From NCBI GenBank assembly GCA_023431185.1, contig JAEYXS010000118.1:1-30302 (forward strand): a DNA stretch of 30,302 nt, given 5' to 3'. Position numbers and translations under genes: made by a program. The notes beneath the pieces are model-generated. The model saw only the letters and a list, made by a program, of their open reading frames with translations, was not told where the DNA came from and ran no database searches. Of this stretch, positions 23,176 through 30,302 are shown piece after piece (the stretch's first letter is position 1; every line of letters starts with the position of its first letter). Origin of the DNA: Verrucomicrobiota bacterium (lineage in GTDB: Bacteria; Verrucomicrobiota; Verrucomicrobiia; Limisphaerales; JAEYXS01).

Positions 23176-23994
23176 CTATCCCCGATTTTCGTCGCGCTTC
23201 TGATAATCCCCCCGGCTGAAATACTTCTCCAGCCAGATATACAGGCAGATGAACAGGTAGCGGCTGCCCATCTCCTTGATCTTCAGTTTGGCCTCCCCCG
23301 TGCGCCGGTTCCGCCAGGTGATGGGCATCACCGTCCAGGAATAACCGCGCACGATCGCCTTCAGCGGCAGCTCCACCGTGAGATTAAAATGCGGCGATAG
23401 AAACGGACGGCAACCATCGATCACCGTCTTGCGGTACGCTTTGAAAGCGTTCGTCGTGTCATTCAGCTTGATGCCGAACAGCATCCGGATGAAGAAATTC
23501 GCCAGCCGGTTGATCCGCAGTTTCAGCCAGGGGTAATCGATCACCCCGCCGCCTTTCATGAAGCGGCTGCCGAAAGCGCAATCCCAGCCTTCGTTCAAGG
23601 CATGCCAGTAGCGCACCACATCCCGGCAGTCATCCGATTCATCCGCCATCATGATGACGACCGCATCTCCCTTCATGGAATCCAGCCCCTTGATGATCGC
23701 CCGCCCGAAACCATGCAACTCCTTGTTTTGCACGGGCTGCAATTCGGGAATTTTTTGCGCCAAGGCGGTCAATATCTCCCATGTCCGGTCTTTGCTGCCA
23801 TCATCCACCACCACAATGTTGTGCGGGATCTTGTTCAAAGACAGTTCCAGATGCAGATGTTCCACCGTCGAGGCGATGCACCCCTCCTCATCTCGTGCCG
23901 GTAATACGATGGATAGCAGTGTCAGCTTGGGTGCCGCAGCTGGCGGAGTTTCCTTCACCGGCTGGTCTGCTGGAATGGTAGCCGAGGAACTCAT
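23176..23994 (-). CDS. DPM1-like family 2 glycosyltransferase (polyprenyl-phosphate sugar synthase)
   Basis: This 272-residue enzyme resembles dolichyl/polyprenyl-phosphate mannose or glucose synthases. It shows LTLLSIVLPARDEEGCI (25-40), VVVDDGSKDRT (61-71), the acidic MMADESDD (115-122) and the NDTTNAFKAYRK stretch of the family. There is no C-terminal GtrA-like membrane domain. The frame extends upstream to 24207, but those residues lie inside the neighbouring SDR gene and are not family sequence; the ATG at 23994 overlaps that gene's stop by four bases. Paired with the GT-C transferase downstream, it likely supplies a polyprenyl-linked sugar donor. Confidence 0.88.
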   Translation of the reverse strand: MSSSATIPADQPVKETPPAAAPKLTLLSIVLPARDEEGCIASTVEHLHLELSLNKIPHNIVVVDDGSKDRTWEILTALAQKIPELQPVQNKELHGFGRAIIKGLDSMKGDAVVIMMADESDDCRDVVRYWHALNEGWDCAFGSRFMKGGGVIDYPWLKLRINRLANFFIRMLFGIKLNDTTNAFKAYRKTVIDGCRPFLSPHFNLTVELPLKAIVRGYSWTVMPITWRNRRTGEAKLKIKEMGSRYLFICLYIWLEKYFSRGDYQKRDENRG

Positions 23995-25055
23995 GCGGTT
24001 TTGGACTGGCTGCAAGCCTCGAAGATCTCCCGCAAGATGGCTTTCAGATCGTAGCGATAACGCCATTCCGGATAATCGCGCTGGAACCGCCGCACATCGC
24101 TGACCCACCAGATGTGATCGCCCGAGCGGTTCTCCTCCACATAGGTCCAGTCCAGCTTGCGACCGCTGATCTCTTCGCAAAGCTGGATGGCTTCCAGCAT
24201 GGAGCAATTGCTATGACGGCTGCCCCCGATGTTATACACCGCCCCACTGCCCGGCTTCTGGTAAAAGCTCCAAAAGGCATCCACCAAGTCATGACTGTGG
24301 ATGTTGTCCCGCACTTGCTTGCCTTTGTAGCCGAAGACCCGGTAAGGCTTTCCTTCCACCGTGCACTTCATCAGATAGGAGAGAAACCCGTGCAATTCCG
24401 CCCCTGCATGCGCTGGTCCCGTCAGGCAACCACCGCGGAAACACACCGTCTTCATGCCGAAATAGCGCCCATACTCCTGCACCAGCACGTCAGCGGCCAC
24501 CTTGCTGCACCCGAAGAGCGAATGTTTGCTCTGATCAATCGTCAGCGTTTCATCAATGCCGTCTTTGTACTGATGATCCGCCGCGATCTCCCAGCGTTTC
24601 TCCAATTCCACCAGCGGCAAAGAATTGGGGGCATCGCCATACACCTTATTCGTGCTGGTGAAAATGAAAGCCGCCTCGGGTGTGAAGCGTCGGGCCGCCT
24701 CCAGCAGATTCAAGGTCCCGTTAGCATTGACCCCGAAATCGGTGAACGGATCTCGCGCTGCCCAGTCATGGGAAGGTTGCGCCGCCGTATGGACGATCAG
24801 GTTGATGGCCTTGCCATAACGCTCGAACACATTGAAGACCGCCTCCGCATCCCGGATATCAATGGCCTGATGGGAATAACGTGCCAGTGAAGACTCCAGC
24901 TTGGCCCGCGTGCCAGCGGTGGAGGCACCCGCTCCGAAAAAGTGGGAGCGCAGATCATTGTCAATGCCCACCACTTCCATGCCCTCGGCATGAAATTTCT
25001 TGCACGACTCGGAACCCACCAAGCCGGCCGAACCTGTTACGAGCGCAACTGCCAT
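23991..25055 (-). CDS. Extended SDR sugar epimerase, CDP-tyvelose/paratose epimerase-like, with Phe at the catalytic Tyr position
   Basis: This 354-residue NAD-binding protein (from the Met at 25055) carries GSAGLVG (8-14), FTSTNKVYGDAPN (132-144) and the distinctive CFRGGCLTGPAHAGAELHGFLSYLMK and VFGYKGKQVRDNIHS stretches of the CDP-paratose/tyvelose 2-epimerase-like group. The usual catalytic YxxxK reads SLFGCSK, with Phe181 replacing Tyr and Lys185 kept. That may be normal for this subgroup or may mean changed chemistry. The frame runs upstream to 25091, but the Rossmann strand begins right after the Met at 25055. It is coupled to the GT2 gene by a four-base overlap. Confidence 0.88.
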   Translation of the reverse strand: MAVALVTGSAGLVGSESCKKFHAEGMEVVGIDNDLRSHFFGAGASTAGTRAKLESSLARYSHQAIDIRDAEAVFNVFERYGKAINLIVHTAAQPSHDWAARDPFTDFGVNANGTLNLLEAARRFTPEAAFIFTSTNKVYGDAPNSLPLVELEKRWEIAADHQYKDGIDETLTIDQSKHSLFGCSKVAADVLVQEYGRYFGMKTVCFRGGCLTGPAHAGAELHGFLSYLMKCTVEGKPYRVFGYKGKQVRDNIHSHDLVDAFWSFYQKPGSGAVYNIGGSRHSNCSMLEAIQLCEEISGRKLDWTYVEENRSGDHIWWVSDVRRFQRDYPEWRYRYDLKAILREIFEACSQSKTA

Positions 25056-25127
25056 GATTTGAGTGTGAAACCAAACAAGGCCCTTTGACAACCGCAGACT
25101 AAGTCAAAGATTTCGCATCTCTTGCGC

Positions 25128-25610
25128 TTATCCTTTGGAGCGCTCGATGATCGAAGTGGTGGAGCGGCCAGCCAGAAAAGGGATGAACACGATCTTGGCT
25201 CCGGCGGCCTGCACCACTGCCCGTTCTTCCGGATTCAAAGTCTCCAGCGTGTAATCCCCGCCCTTCACATACACATCCGGCTGGGCGGCCTGAAGAAGAT
25301 TGGTCGCCCGCACCTCGGGAAACAACGTGACCGCGTCCACGCATCTTAAAGCGGCGAGGATTTGCGCCCGGTCACCTTCCGTATTGATGGGCCGGTTCGG
25401 ACCTTTCAGGTCTTTGATGGACACATCGGCATTCAACCCCACGAGCAATACATCTCCTTGCTCACGCGCTTGCCGCAGGTAACTGACGTGCCCGGCATGC
25501 AAAATATCGAAGCAGCCATGCGTCACCACCAGCTTCAAGCCCTGGTTCCGCAACTTCTGCCGCCAGGCGGGCAGGTCAGCCAAAGAAACGATTTCACCCG
25601 AAAAATTCAT
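25128..25610 (-). CDS. rfaE2: RfaE2-like sugar-1-phosphate nucleotidyltransferase
   Basis: This 160-residue enzyme belongs to the cytidylyltransferase-like family and closely resembles the C-terminal half of HldE, which adenylates D-glycero-beta-D-manno-heptose 1-phosphate. VVTHGCFDILHAGH places the HxGH motif at 38-41, DVYVKGGDYT is the family nucleotide loop, and GRSTTSIIER (148-157) is the C-terminal signature. No heptose kinase, phosphatase or HldD epimerase is visible nearby; two SDR epimerases flank it instead. It may therefore serve core heptose, or a different sugar 1-phosphate used by the flanking epimerases. The heptose name is by homology. Confidence 0.88.
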   Translation of the reverse strand: MNFSGEIVSLADLPAWRQKLRNQGLKLVVTHGCFDILHAGHVSYLRQAREQGDVLLVGLNADVSIKDLKGPNRPINTEGDRAQILAALRCVDAVTLFPEVRATNLLQAAQPDVYVKGGDYTLETLNPEERAVVQAAGAKIVFIPFLAGRSTTSIIERSKG

Positions 25611-25657
25611 GCCGCCAGTTTTTCACGCAGTCCGCCGCGTCACAAGCCACAAAGCGC

Positions 25658-26728
25658 CTACGCCTTGGAAAGCTCCAGCCAGCCCGGATTCGCCTCCGCA
25701 TGCAGCGCGATCTCTTCCAAGATGGACGGCAAGGTCCGCTTGGGCCGCCAGCCCCAGACCTGTTCTGCCATCTGGGCGTCCAGCACCATCCACGGGATAT
25801 CGAAGGGGCGCGGTTGCATATCGGCCTGCACCGCATGCGGTCCGAACCGCGCATCGCACCAGTCCGTAAGCTGCCGCAGGGACATGCAGTTCGCCCGACC
25901 GCCGGCCACGTTGACCAACCGCGGCTTGTGCTTGTCTTCACGCAAAGACATCTGCTGGAGAAGCAGCTCGGCCAGATCTTCTGGATGAAACGCATCTCGC
26001 ACCTGATGCCCAGTACCGCCGAAACCGATATACTTCAGGAGCTGCCGGTACTTATGCGCGTTCAACCAGTAGGCGAAAATCCCCTGCGCCGGATGACCGA
26101 ACTGCCCCGCTCCCGCCAGCACGCCGCAGCGGTTGATCCATACCGGCACATTGAACGCGTGGTGATACTCCAAAGCCAGCGTTTCCGAGGCCAGCTTGGT
26201 CCCGCCGTAGAGCGAAACCGGGGCTTGCGTGGAAAATGTTTCCGCTACCCCTTGCACACTGCATCCGGCTGGCGCAGGCTTGGATGCATCAAACTCGAAA
26301 GCCTTATCCCCGGATTTCAGCGGGATGGAAACCAGCGCCGGTATGGAATAGACCCGGCTGGTGCTCAGCAGGATAAAACCCGCTTTCCGCGCCCGGCAAA
26401 ACTCGAGCAGATTGATTGTTCCCGTAAGGTTGTGTTCGACCAGCTGGCGGCTGCTGGTCTTGCCATCGACCCCGGCGAGCACGCTCGGATTCGCCGCTGC
26501 ATCAATGACCCAGTCAATCTCCCCAAAGGATTCGAGGTCGGAAGGTTGACGGATATCCCCGTGTCGAAAAGAGACACCCAGGCGCATCAACGCACGGTGA
26601 TTGGTCTCTGCTCCGGGACGGCTTAGGTTGTCAACGCCAGACAGTCTCCAATCCGGATGTCGAACCTTGATGATCCGGGCCAACGAACTCCCGACGAATC
26701 CACAAGCGCCGGTTATCAGGATTTTCAT
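25658..26728 (-). CDS. Extended SDR sugar epimerase, CDP-paratose 2-epimerase-like
   Basis: This 356-residue enzyme has GACGFVG (7-13), VIDAAANPSVLAGVDG (74-89), the active-site Ser/Thr in LLSTSRVYS (120-128) and an intact YGGTK (Tyr174/Lys178). The AANPSVLAGVDG stretch is characteristic of the CDP-paratose 2-epimerase-like group. It differs clearly from the second SDR at 23991-25055, so the two are unlikely to be simple duplicates. It lies 47 bases upstream of the RfaE2-like gene on the same strand. The reaction is probably epimerisation of a nucleotide-linked sugar; the sugar is unknown. Confidence 0.88.
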   Translation of the reverse strand: MKILITGACGFVGSSLARIIKVRHPDWRLSGVDNLSRPGAETNHRALMRLGVSFRHGDIRQPSDLESFGEIDWVIDAAANPSVLAGVDGKTSSRQLVEHNLTGTINLLEFCRARKAGFILLSTSRVYSIPALVSIPLKSGDKAFEFDASKPAPAGCSVQGVAETFSTQAPVSLYGGTKLASETLALEYHHAFNVPVWINRCGVLAGAGQFGHPAQGIFAYWLNAHKYRQLLKYIGFGGTGHQVRDAFHPEDLAELLLQQMSLREDKHKPRLVNVAGGRANCMSLRQLTDWCDARFGPHAVQADMQPRPFDIPWMVLDAQMAEQVWGWRPKRTLPSILEEIALHAEANPGWLELSKA

Positions 26729-26811
26729 GCGTTACCCGAGCAGGAAACCGCCAGAGTCTTTTAAGCCACACGCAAGCCTCATCGCGGCCAGCCTGCGGAC
26801 GAAACCCGTTC

Positions 26812-27105
26812 TCAGGGCGCAGCGGGTGGCGGCGTGCTTTCCTTAGCCTTGGCTGCCGCATCCGCCTTTTCCGCCGCCGCACGTTGCAAGAGAAGTTGCT
26901 GCGCCTTCTTCTTATTATTCTGCTGCAAGTGGTGGTGTGCTGCGGTGGTGCCCTTGGGCGGCTTGGGTGCGGGCGGTTTGGGCCGGGGCGGTTTGCCTGG
27001 TTTGCCAGCTTCCAAGCTGGTCGCTGTGCCCACTAGGAGGACGGCTGCGAGACAAAGCCGCAAAACCACTCCGGTCGCATTCTTAGAAAAACCCAAGCGC
27101 TTCAT
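26812..27105 (-). CDS. Small secreted Pro/Lys/Ala-rich protein
   Basis: This 97-residue protein has a clear signal peptide (VVLRLCLAAVLLVGTATSLEA, cleavage near residue 33) followed by KPGKPPRPKPPAPKPP, a His/Gln/Asn-rich patch (HHHLQQNNKKK) and an alanine-rich helix ending in Pro/Ala. The mature part is strongly basic and has no Cys. GGAAGAGGGGT lies just before the ATG and gives an acceptable ribosome-binding site. Function is unknown; a periplasmic linker that binds peptidoglycan or anionic polymer would fit the composition. It lies 57 bases downstream of htpG on the same strand. Confidence 0.65.
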   Translation of the reverse strand: MKRLGFSKNATGVVLRLCLAAVLLVGTATSLEAGKPGKPPRPKPPAPKPPKGTTAAHHHLQQNNKKKAQQLLLQRAAAEKADAAAKAKESTPPPAAP

Positions 27106-27162
27106 ACCCCTCTTCCATACCCTGTTTCTCCGCTGTGTTCAACCTTTGCTTTTTGACCACTA

Positions 27163-29007
27163 TCACTTCCCACCACCCGCCAGCTTGCCCAGCAACTGGT
27201 TCATCCGCTGCACCATGCTTCGCGAATCTTCCAAGAGCCCCACGGACAACCGCGCGTTATCGAACAACTGCTCCGCCAACAACGCTGCCAGCGTCGCATC
27301 GCTCTGACGCAAGCCGTTCAAGCGCACCATCAGGTCATGCGACTGGTTCAGTTCCAGGTCCAGCTTCGGTGTCATCTCGGCTTCCTTGCCCTTGCCCATC
27401 GCCTTGATGATCCGGCGCATGCTGGACGTCATGAACTTGTCGCCATCCACCACTGCCACCGGGCTGTCCACCAGACGCTTCGAGGCGCGCACTTCGCCCA
27501 CGCGATCGTTCAAGGTTTCCTTGAACCACTTCGCCAAGGCCGCCGCGTCGTCATCCGAGAGACCGCCTTCCGGCTTGTCCGTCAGCGACAGGTCCGCCTT
27601 CTCCGCCGCCACCAGCGTCTTGCCCTCGAACTCACGCAGATGATCCATCACGAATTCATCCCATGGATCATTCAAGAACAGCACCTCGAACTTGCGGGCC
27701 TTAAACACCTCAAAGTAAGGACTCGCTTCCGCCGCCGCACGATCCGCCGCCAGCAGGAAGTAAATCTCCTTCTGCTCGGAACTCATGCGCGTGACGTATT
27801 CCGCCAGCGAGGTGAAGTTATCCTTCTCCGTCGCCGACGACGTGAAGCGCAGCAGCTTGCCCAGCGCCTCGCGATGCGTGAAATCCGTCACCACACCCTC
27901 CTTCAGGAAGCGTTGGAACTCGCGATAGAACGTCGTGTATTTCTCCGCTTCCTTCGTCGATTGCTCGTCGAGGAATTTCAGGAAACGCGTCGTCAATACC
28001 TTGTTCAGCTTCTGCATGAGCGAACTGTCCTGCATGGACTCGCGCGAGATGTTCAGTGGCAAATCCTCGCTGTCCACCACACCGCGCAAGAAGCGCAACC
28101 ACTCCGGAAACAACCCCTTCGCCTTCGCTTGGATCAGCACCTTGCGGCAGTGCAGGTTCACTTCGGATTCGAGCCGCGCCATGCCGTTGGACTCGATGTT
28201 GTGCTTCGGCACGAAGAGCAGCGCCTGAATCGCGAGCGGCGCATCCGCCGAGAAGTGCAACCGGAACATCGGTTCCTCGCTGTCGTGCCCGATGTAGCGG
28301 TAGAACTCGTTATACTCCTCGTCCTTGATCTCGTTCTTGCTGCGCGCCCAGATGGCCTGCACCGTGTTCAGGCGCTTCGTGTTCAGCTCGATCGGGAACG
28401 TCACAAAACTCGAGTAACGCTTGATGATGTGCTCCACCTCCCACTCTTCGGAGAACAGCTTAGCCTCTTCTTTCAGCGTCAGCACGATCTTCGTTCCGCG
28501 CGGCAAGTCCGCTGCCGGTTCCACCTCGTAACTGCCCTCACCGCTGCTCACCCATTTCCAACCCTGCTCTTCCGCGCGCCAGGAACGGCTGTAAACCGTC
28601 ACCTTCGTCGCCACCATGAAGGCCGAGTAGAAACCCACACCGAACTGGCCGATCAACGACAGATCCGGCTTCTGCCCTTCCGCCATCTGCTTCAGGAACG
28701 CCTTCGTGCCCGAGTGCGCGATCGTGCCCAAATTCTGCACGATCTCATCATGCGTCATGCCGATGCCCGCATCCGTTATCGTGATCGTCCCCGCTTCCTT
28801 ATCCGTCGTCACCGTGATTTTCAGCTCCGTCTCCGGCTGATACACCGCCTGCCCGGACGCCTGCGTGAACCGCAACTTCTCACACGCATCCGCCGCGTTC
28901 GAGACCAGCTCGCGGATGAAGATCTCTTTGTCCGTGTAGAGGGAATGGATGACGATGTTCAGCAACTGCTGAATCTCCGCCTGAAACTGATGCTTCTCTG
29001 TGCTCAT
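27163..29007 (-). CDS. htpG: Molecular chaperone HtpG (Hsp90)
   Basis: This 614-residue protein is the bacterial Hsp90, a cytoplasmic ATP-dependent chaperone. The GHKL ATPase is complete: IRELVSNAADACEKLR with Glu33 and Asn37, DAGIGMT (79-85), NLGTIAHSGTKAF, and GQFGVGFYSAF (120-130). The middle domain includes the catalytic-loop region around RGVVDSEDLPLNISRE, and the C-terminal dimerisation domain ends normally. The length is close to E. coli HtpG. It is probably a housekeeping gene outside the polysaccharide locus. It is divergent from the OmpA-type gene, with 137 bases between the two starts. Confidence 0.97.
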   Translation of the reverse strand: MSTEKHQFQAEIQQLLNIVIHSLYTDKEIFIRELVSNAADACEKLRFTQASGQAVYQPETELKITVTTDKEAGTITITDAGIGMTHDEIVQNLGTIAHSGTKAFLKQMAEGQKPDLSLIGQFGVGFYSAFMVATKVTVYSRSWRAEEQGWKWVSSGEGSYEVEPAADLPRGTKIVLTLKEEAKLFSEEWEVEHIIKRYSSFVTFPIELNTKRLNTVQAIWARSKNEIKDEEYNEFYRYIGHDSEEPMFRLHFSADAPLAIQALLFVPKHNIESNGMARLESEVNLHCRKVLIQAKAKGLFPEWLRFLRGVVDSEDLPLNISRESMQDSSLMQKLNKVLTTRFLKFLDEQSTKEAEKYTTFYREFQRFLKEGVVTDFTHREALGKLLRFTSSATEKDNFTSLAEYVTRMSSEQKEIYFLLAADRAAAEASPYFEVFKARKFEVLFLNDPWDEFVMDHLREFEGKTLVAAEKADLSLTDKPEGGLSDDDAAALAKWFKETLNDRVGEVRASKRLVDSPVAVVDGDKFMTSSMRRIIKAMGKGKEAEMTPKLDLELNQSHDLMVRLNGLRQSDATLAALLAEQLFDNARLSVGLLEDSRSMVQRMNQLLGKLAGGGK

Positions 29008-29144
29008 TGTTCAATTTCCAATTGTCTTTTCTCAACCCGGCGCAGGCACTCCATGCCTTACGCCCACGGGCTATCTGACAATAAAGTGGCGCGAATGTTC
29101 AACCGATACTGGCATCAAACGCAAGTAGTGATTATCCTACCCTT

Positions 29145-29951
29145 ATGCCCAAGCAAACTTGGTACATCGCCAGCGTTCTCTCCGCCCTCTTCGTGGCGAT
29201 CGTCATCTATTTGAGCCTCCCGGCCAAAGGCCCGACTCCCGAAGAAGTCCAAAAGGCCCAGGAAGCCCAGCAAGCCACCCAAGAACTCAAAGCCGAAGTC
29301 GAGAAACTGAAGACTGAACTCACCCAGACCCAGGAGCAACTCGCCGCCTTGCAGGAGGAAAAGAAAGAGGCCGTCCAGGCCAAATCCAAGCTCGAACAAG
29401 AGATGCGCGCCGCCATGGAATCCAAAGACATCACCATCTCCGAACTCCAGGGCAAACTCGAAGTCAACATCCTCGATCGCGTCCTCTTCGACACCGGCAA
29501 GGCCGAGATGAAACCCGAAGGTGCCGACGTCCTCCTCCGCATCGCCAACATCCTCACCAACTACCCGAACCGCCTCATCCACATCATCGGCCACACGGAC
29601 AACATCCCCATCCGCGCCGGCGCGAACACCAAGTATCCCACCAACTGGGAACTCTCCACCGCTCGCGCCTTGGCTGCCGTCCGTTACCTGGTGGAAAAAG
29701 CTGGCGTCGATCCCCACCGCCTCGCCGCCGTCGGCTATGGCGAATACCATCCCATCGCCGACAACACCACCGAAGAAGGCCGCGCCCGCAACCGCCGCAT
29801 CGCCCTCGTCGTCCTCCCCGAAGTTTACTCCCCCGACAAAGAACTAAACCAAGGTAAGCCGTTGGCCCCAAAACCGACCGACACCGCCACTCTTCCAATC
29901 GCCAAGCCATTACCAGAAACGAACCCGGTCAAAACGACCGACGCACCATAA
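29145..29951 (+). CDS. OmpA/MotB-family peptidoglycan-binding protein with coiled coil
   Basis: This 268-residue envelope protein has one N-terminal membrane segment (about 7-25), a coiled coil rich in Glu, Gln and Lys (about 31-105) and an OmpA-like domain (about 108-225). Peptidoglycan-binding features are present: VLFDTGKAEMKPEG, IIGHTDNIPI with Asp152, NWELSTARA, and the arginines in GRARNRRIALVV. The C-terminal tail is Pro/Thr-rich. The NWELSTARA form is closest to MotB-type stator proteins, but no MotA gene is adjacent, so a general cell-wall anchoring role is more likely. The anchor is probably uncleaved in the inner membrane. Confidence 0.9.
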   Translation: MPKQTWYIASVLSALFVAIVIYLSLPAKGPTPEEVQKAQEAQQATQELKAEVEKLKTELTQTQEQLAALQEEKKEAVQAKSKLEQEMRAAMESKDITISELQGKLEVNILDRVLFDTGKAEMKPEGADVLLRIANILTNYPNRLIHIIGHTDNIPIRAGANTKYPTNWELSTARALAAVRYLVEKAGVDPHRLAAVGYGEYHPIADNTTEEGRARNRRIALVVLPEVYSPDKELNQGKPLAPKPTDTATLPIAKPLPETNPVKTTDAP

Positions 29952-30302
29952 GCTGGTAGGGCTGGGTGTCCTCACCCGACCGCCCCATCTCAGCCGAGGA
30001 ACGAGGCTCTAACCTCCCCACTTTCGATGTTGGAAGTTGGGCGTTCGATGTTCGATGTTTCCCCAATTTCCCCTTTTCTTCATTCTCGGGAGGCCGAACT
30101 TCGGCTTCCTAATTCTAAATTCGTTCCCCGAAGTCGCCTTCCCGCCTGATCCGCTCAATGTGACCCTCCGCGATAGCATCCTGTACTGCGGCACTCTAGC
30201 CACCAGTCCACACCTCCCGCACCAAACCCCCGCCAGCCACTTCCCTTAACCATAAATGGACTCCCATAACCATAGACAGCGGACTTTTTCTTTGTTCCCC
30301 AT
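29952..30302. other. Intergenic stretch with hairpins and a dispersed-type repeat
   Basis: No gene is seen in these 351 bases; the open frames on both strands have repeat-derived composition. The stretch holds a small hairpin GGGTG-TCCT-CACCC (29964-29977) soon after the OmpA-type stop, a period-7 repeat (30023-30057), a hairpin GCCGAA-C-TTCGGC (30093-30105) and T/C-rich flanks. Neither hairpin is followed by a clean T run, so termination is uncertain. Confidence 0.55.
30023..30057. repeat. Degenerate period-7 tandem repeat
   Basis: Five consecutive seven-base units read TTCGATG, TTGGAAG, TTGGGCG, TTCGATG, TTCGATG, followed by TTT. Every unit starts with TT and ends with G. Similar tracts are, to my recollection, scattered between genes in Verrucomicrobiota genomes. 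They are often mistranslated as EHRTPN-like peptides, as happens here on the minus strand. Confidence 0.75.

Noticed and set aside
27337..29214. 625-residue open frame on the plus strand opposite htpG
   Set aside because: It is the complement of a well-supported htpG gene. Its translation is dominated by Arg, His and Leu without any domain, which is typical of an antisense shadow in GC-rich coding DNA.
29145..29951. Assignment as a flagellar MotB
   Set aside because: The NWELSTARA form of the OmpA domain is MotB-like, but there is no MotA gene beside it and the long coiled coil after the membrane segment suits a general envelope anchor.
30009..30203. 64-residue minus-strand open frame ending in EHRTPNFQHRKWGG-like sequence
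   Set aside because: The sequence is a translation of the period-7 intergenic repeat, not a protein.

Overview
The window reads as a surface-polysaccharide locus of a Gram-negative bacterium. Two outer-membrane-type proteins end in Phe (a Wza-like export protein and a beta-barrel protein), and there is an OmpA-family envelope protein. The gene families, the weak or absent Shine-Dalgarno sequences before most starts, and a degenerate period-7 intergenic repeat (TTCGATG/TTGGAAG) at the right end fit Verrucomicrobiota best. That assignment is an inference from pattern memory, not a search result. No tRNA, rRNA, CRISPR array, transposase or phage gene was seen.

Layout. (1) 108-4791, minus strand: a Wza-like outer-membrane export protein, then an intrinsic terminator, then a Wzc-like copolymerase/tyrosine kinase with its own predicted promoter and a hairpin over its ribosome-binding site, then a family 2 glycosyltransferase. 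(2) 4792-5317: a 526-base divergent control region. (3) 5318-18180, plus strand: thirteen closely packed genes that look like one operon. They are a GbsR/MarR-type regulator, the ABC exporter pair Wzm/Wzt, RfbF and RfbG (CDP-glucose to CDP-4-keto-6-deoxyglucose), a sugar C-methyltransferase, an RmlC-type epimerase, an ATP-grasp protein, a phosphatase-like/SDR fusion, a CatB-type acetyltransferase, a DegT-type aminotransferase and two glycosyltransferases. (4) 18184-26728, minus strand: a beta-barrel protein, a methyltransferase, a small membrane protein, a GT-C glycosyltransferase, a DPM1-like GT2, an SDR epimerase, an RfaE2-like nucleotidyltransferase and a second SDR epimerase. (5) 26812-29007, minus strand: a small secreted Pro/Lys-rich protein and htpG. 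(6) 29145-29951, plus strand: an OmpA/MotB-type protein, followed by a repeat-bearing intergenic stretch.

How the genes may work together (inference). The plus operon makes a CDP-linked, probably C-methylated and otherwise decorated 6-deoxysugar, builds it into a glycan with the GT2 and GT4 enzymes, and exports the chain through Wzm/Wzt. The adjacent Wza/Wzc-type pair could provide the periplasmic and outer-membrane path. The minus cluster looks like a second sugar-activation and polyprenyl-phosphate-sugar branch: nucleotidyltransferase, two epimerases, a DPM1-like synthase and a GT-C transferase.

The least familiar element is the translationally coupled pair of an ATP-grasp protein and a protein that fuses a CX5R phosphatase-like domain to a nucleotide-sugar SDR, both inside the CDP-sugar module. 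The regulatory points most worth checking are the palindrome between the -10 box and start codon of the regulator gene, and the hairpin over the Wzc ribosome-binding site.
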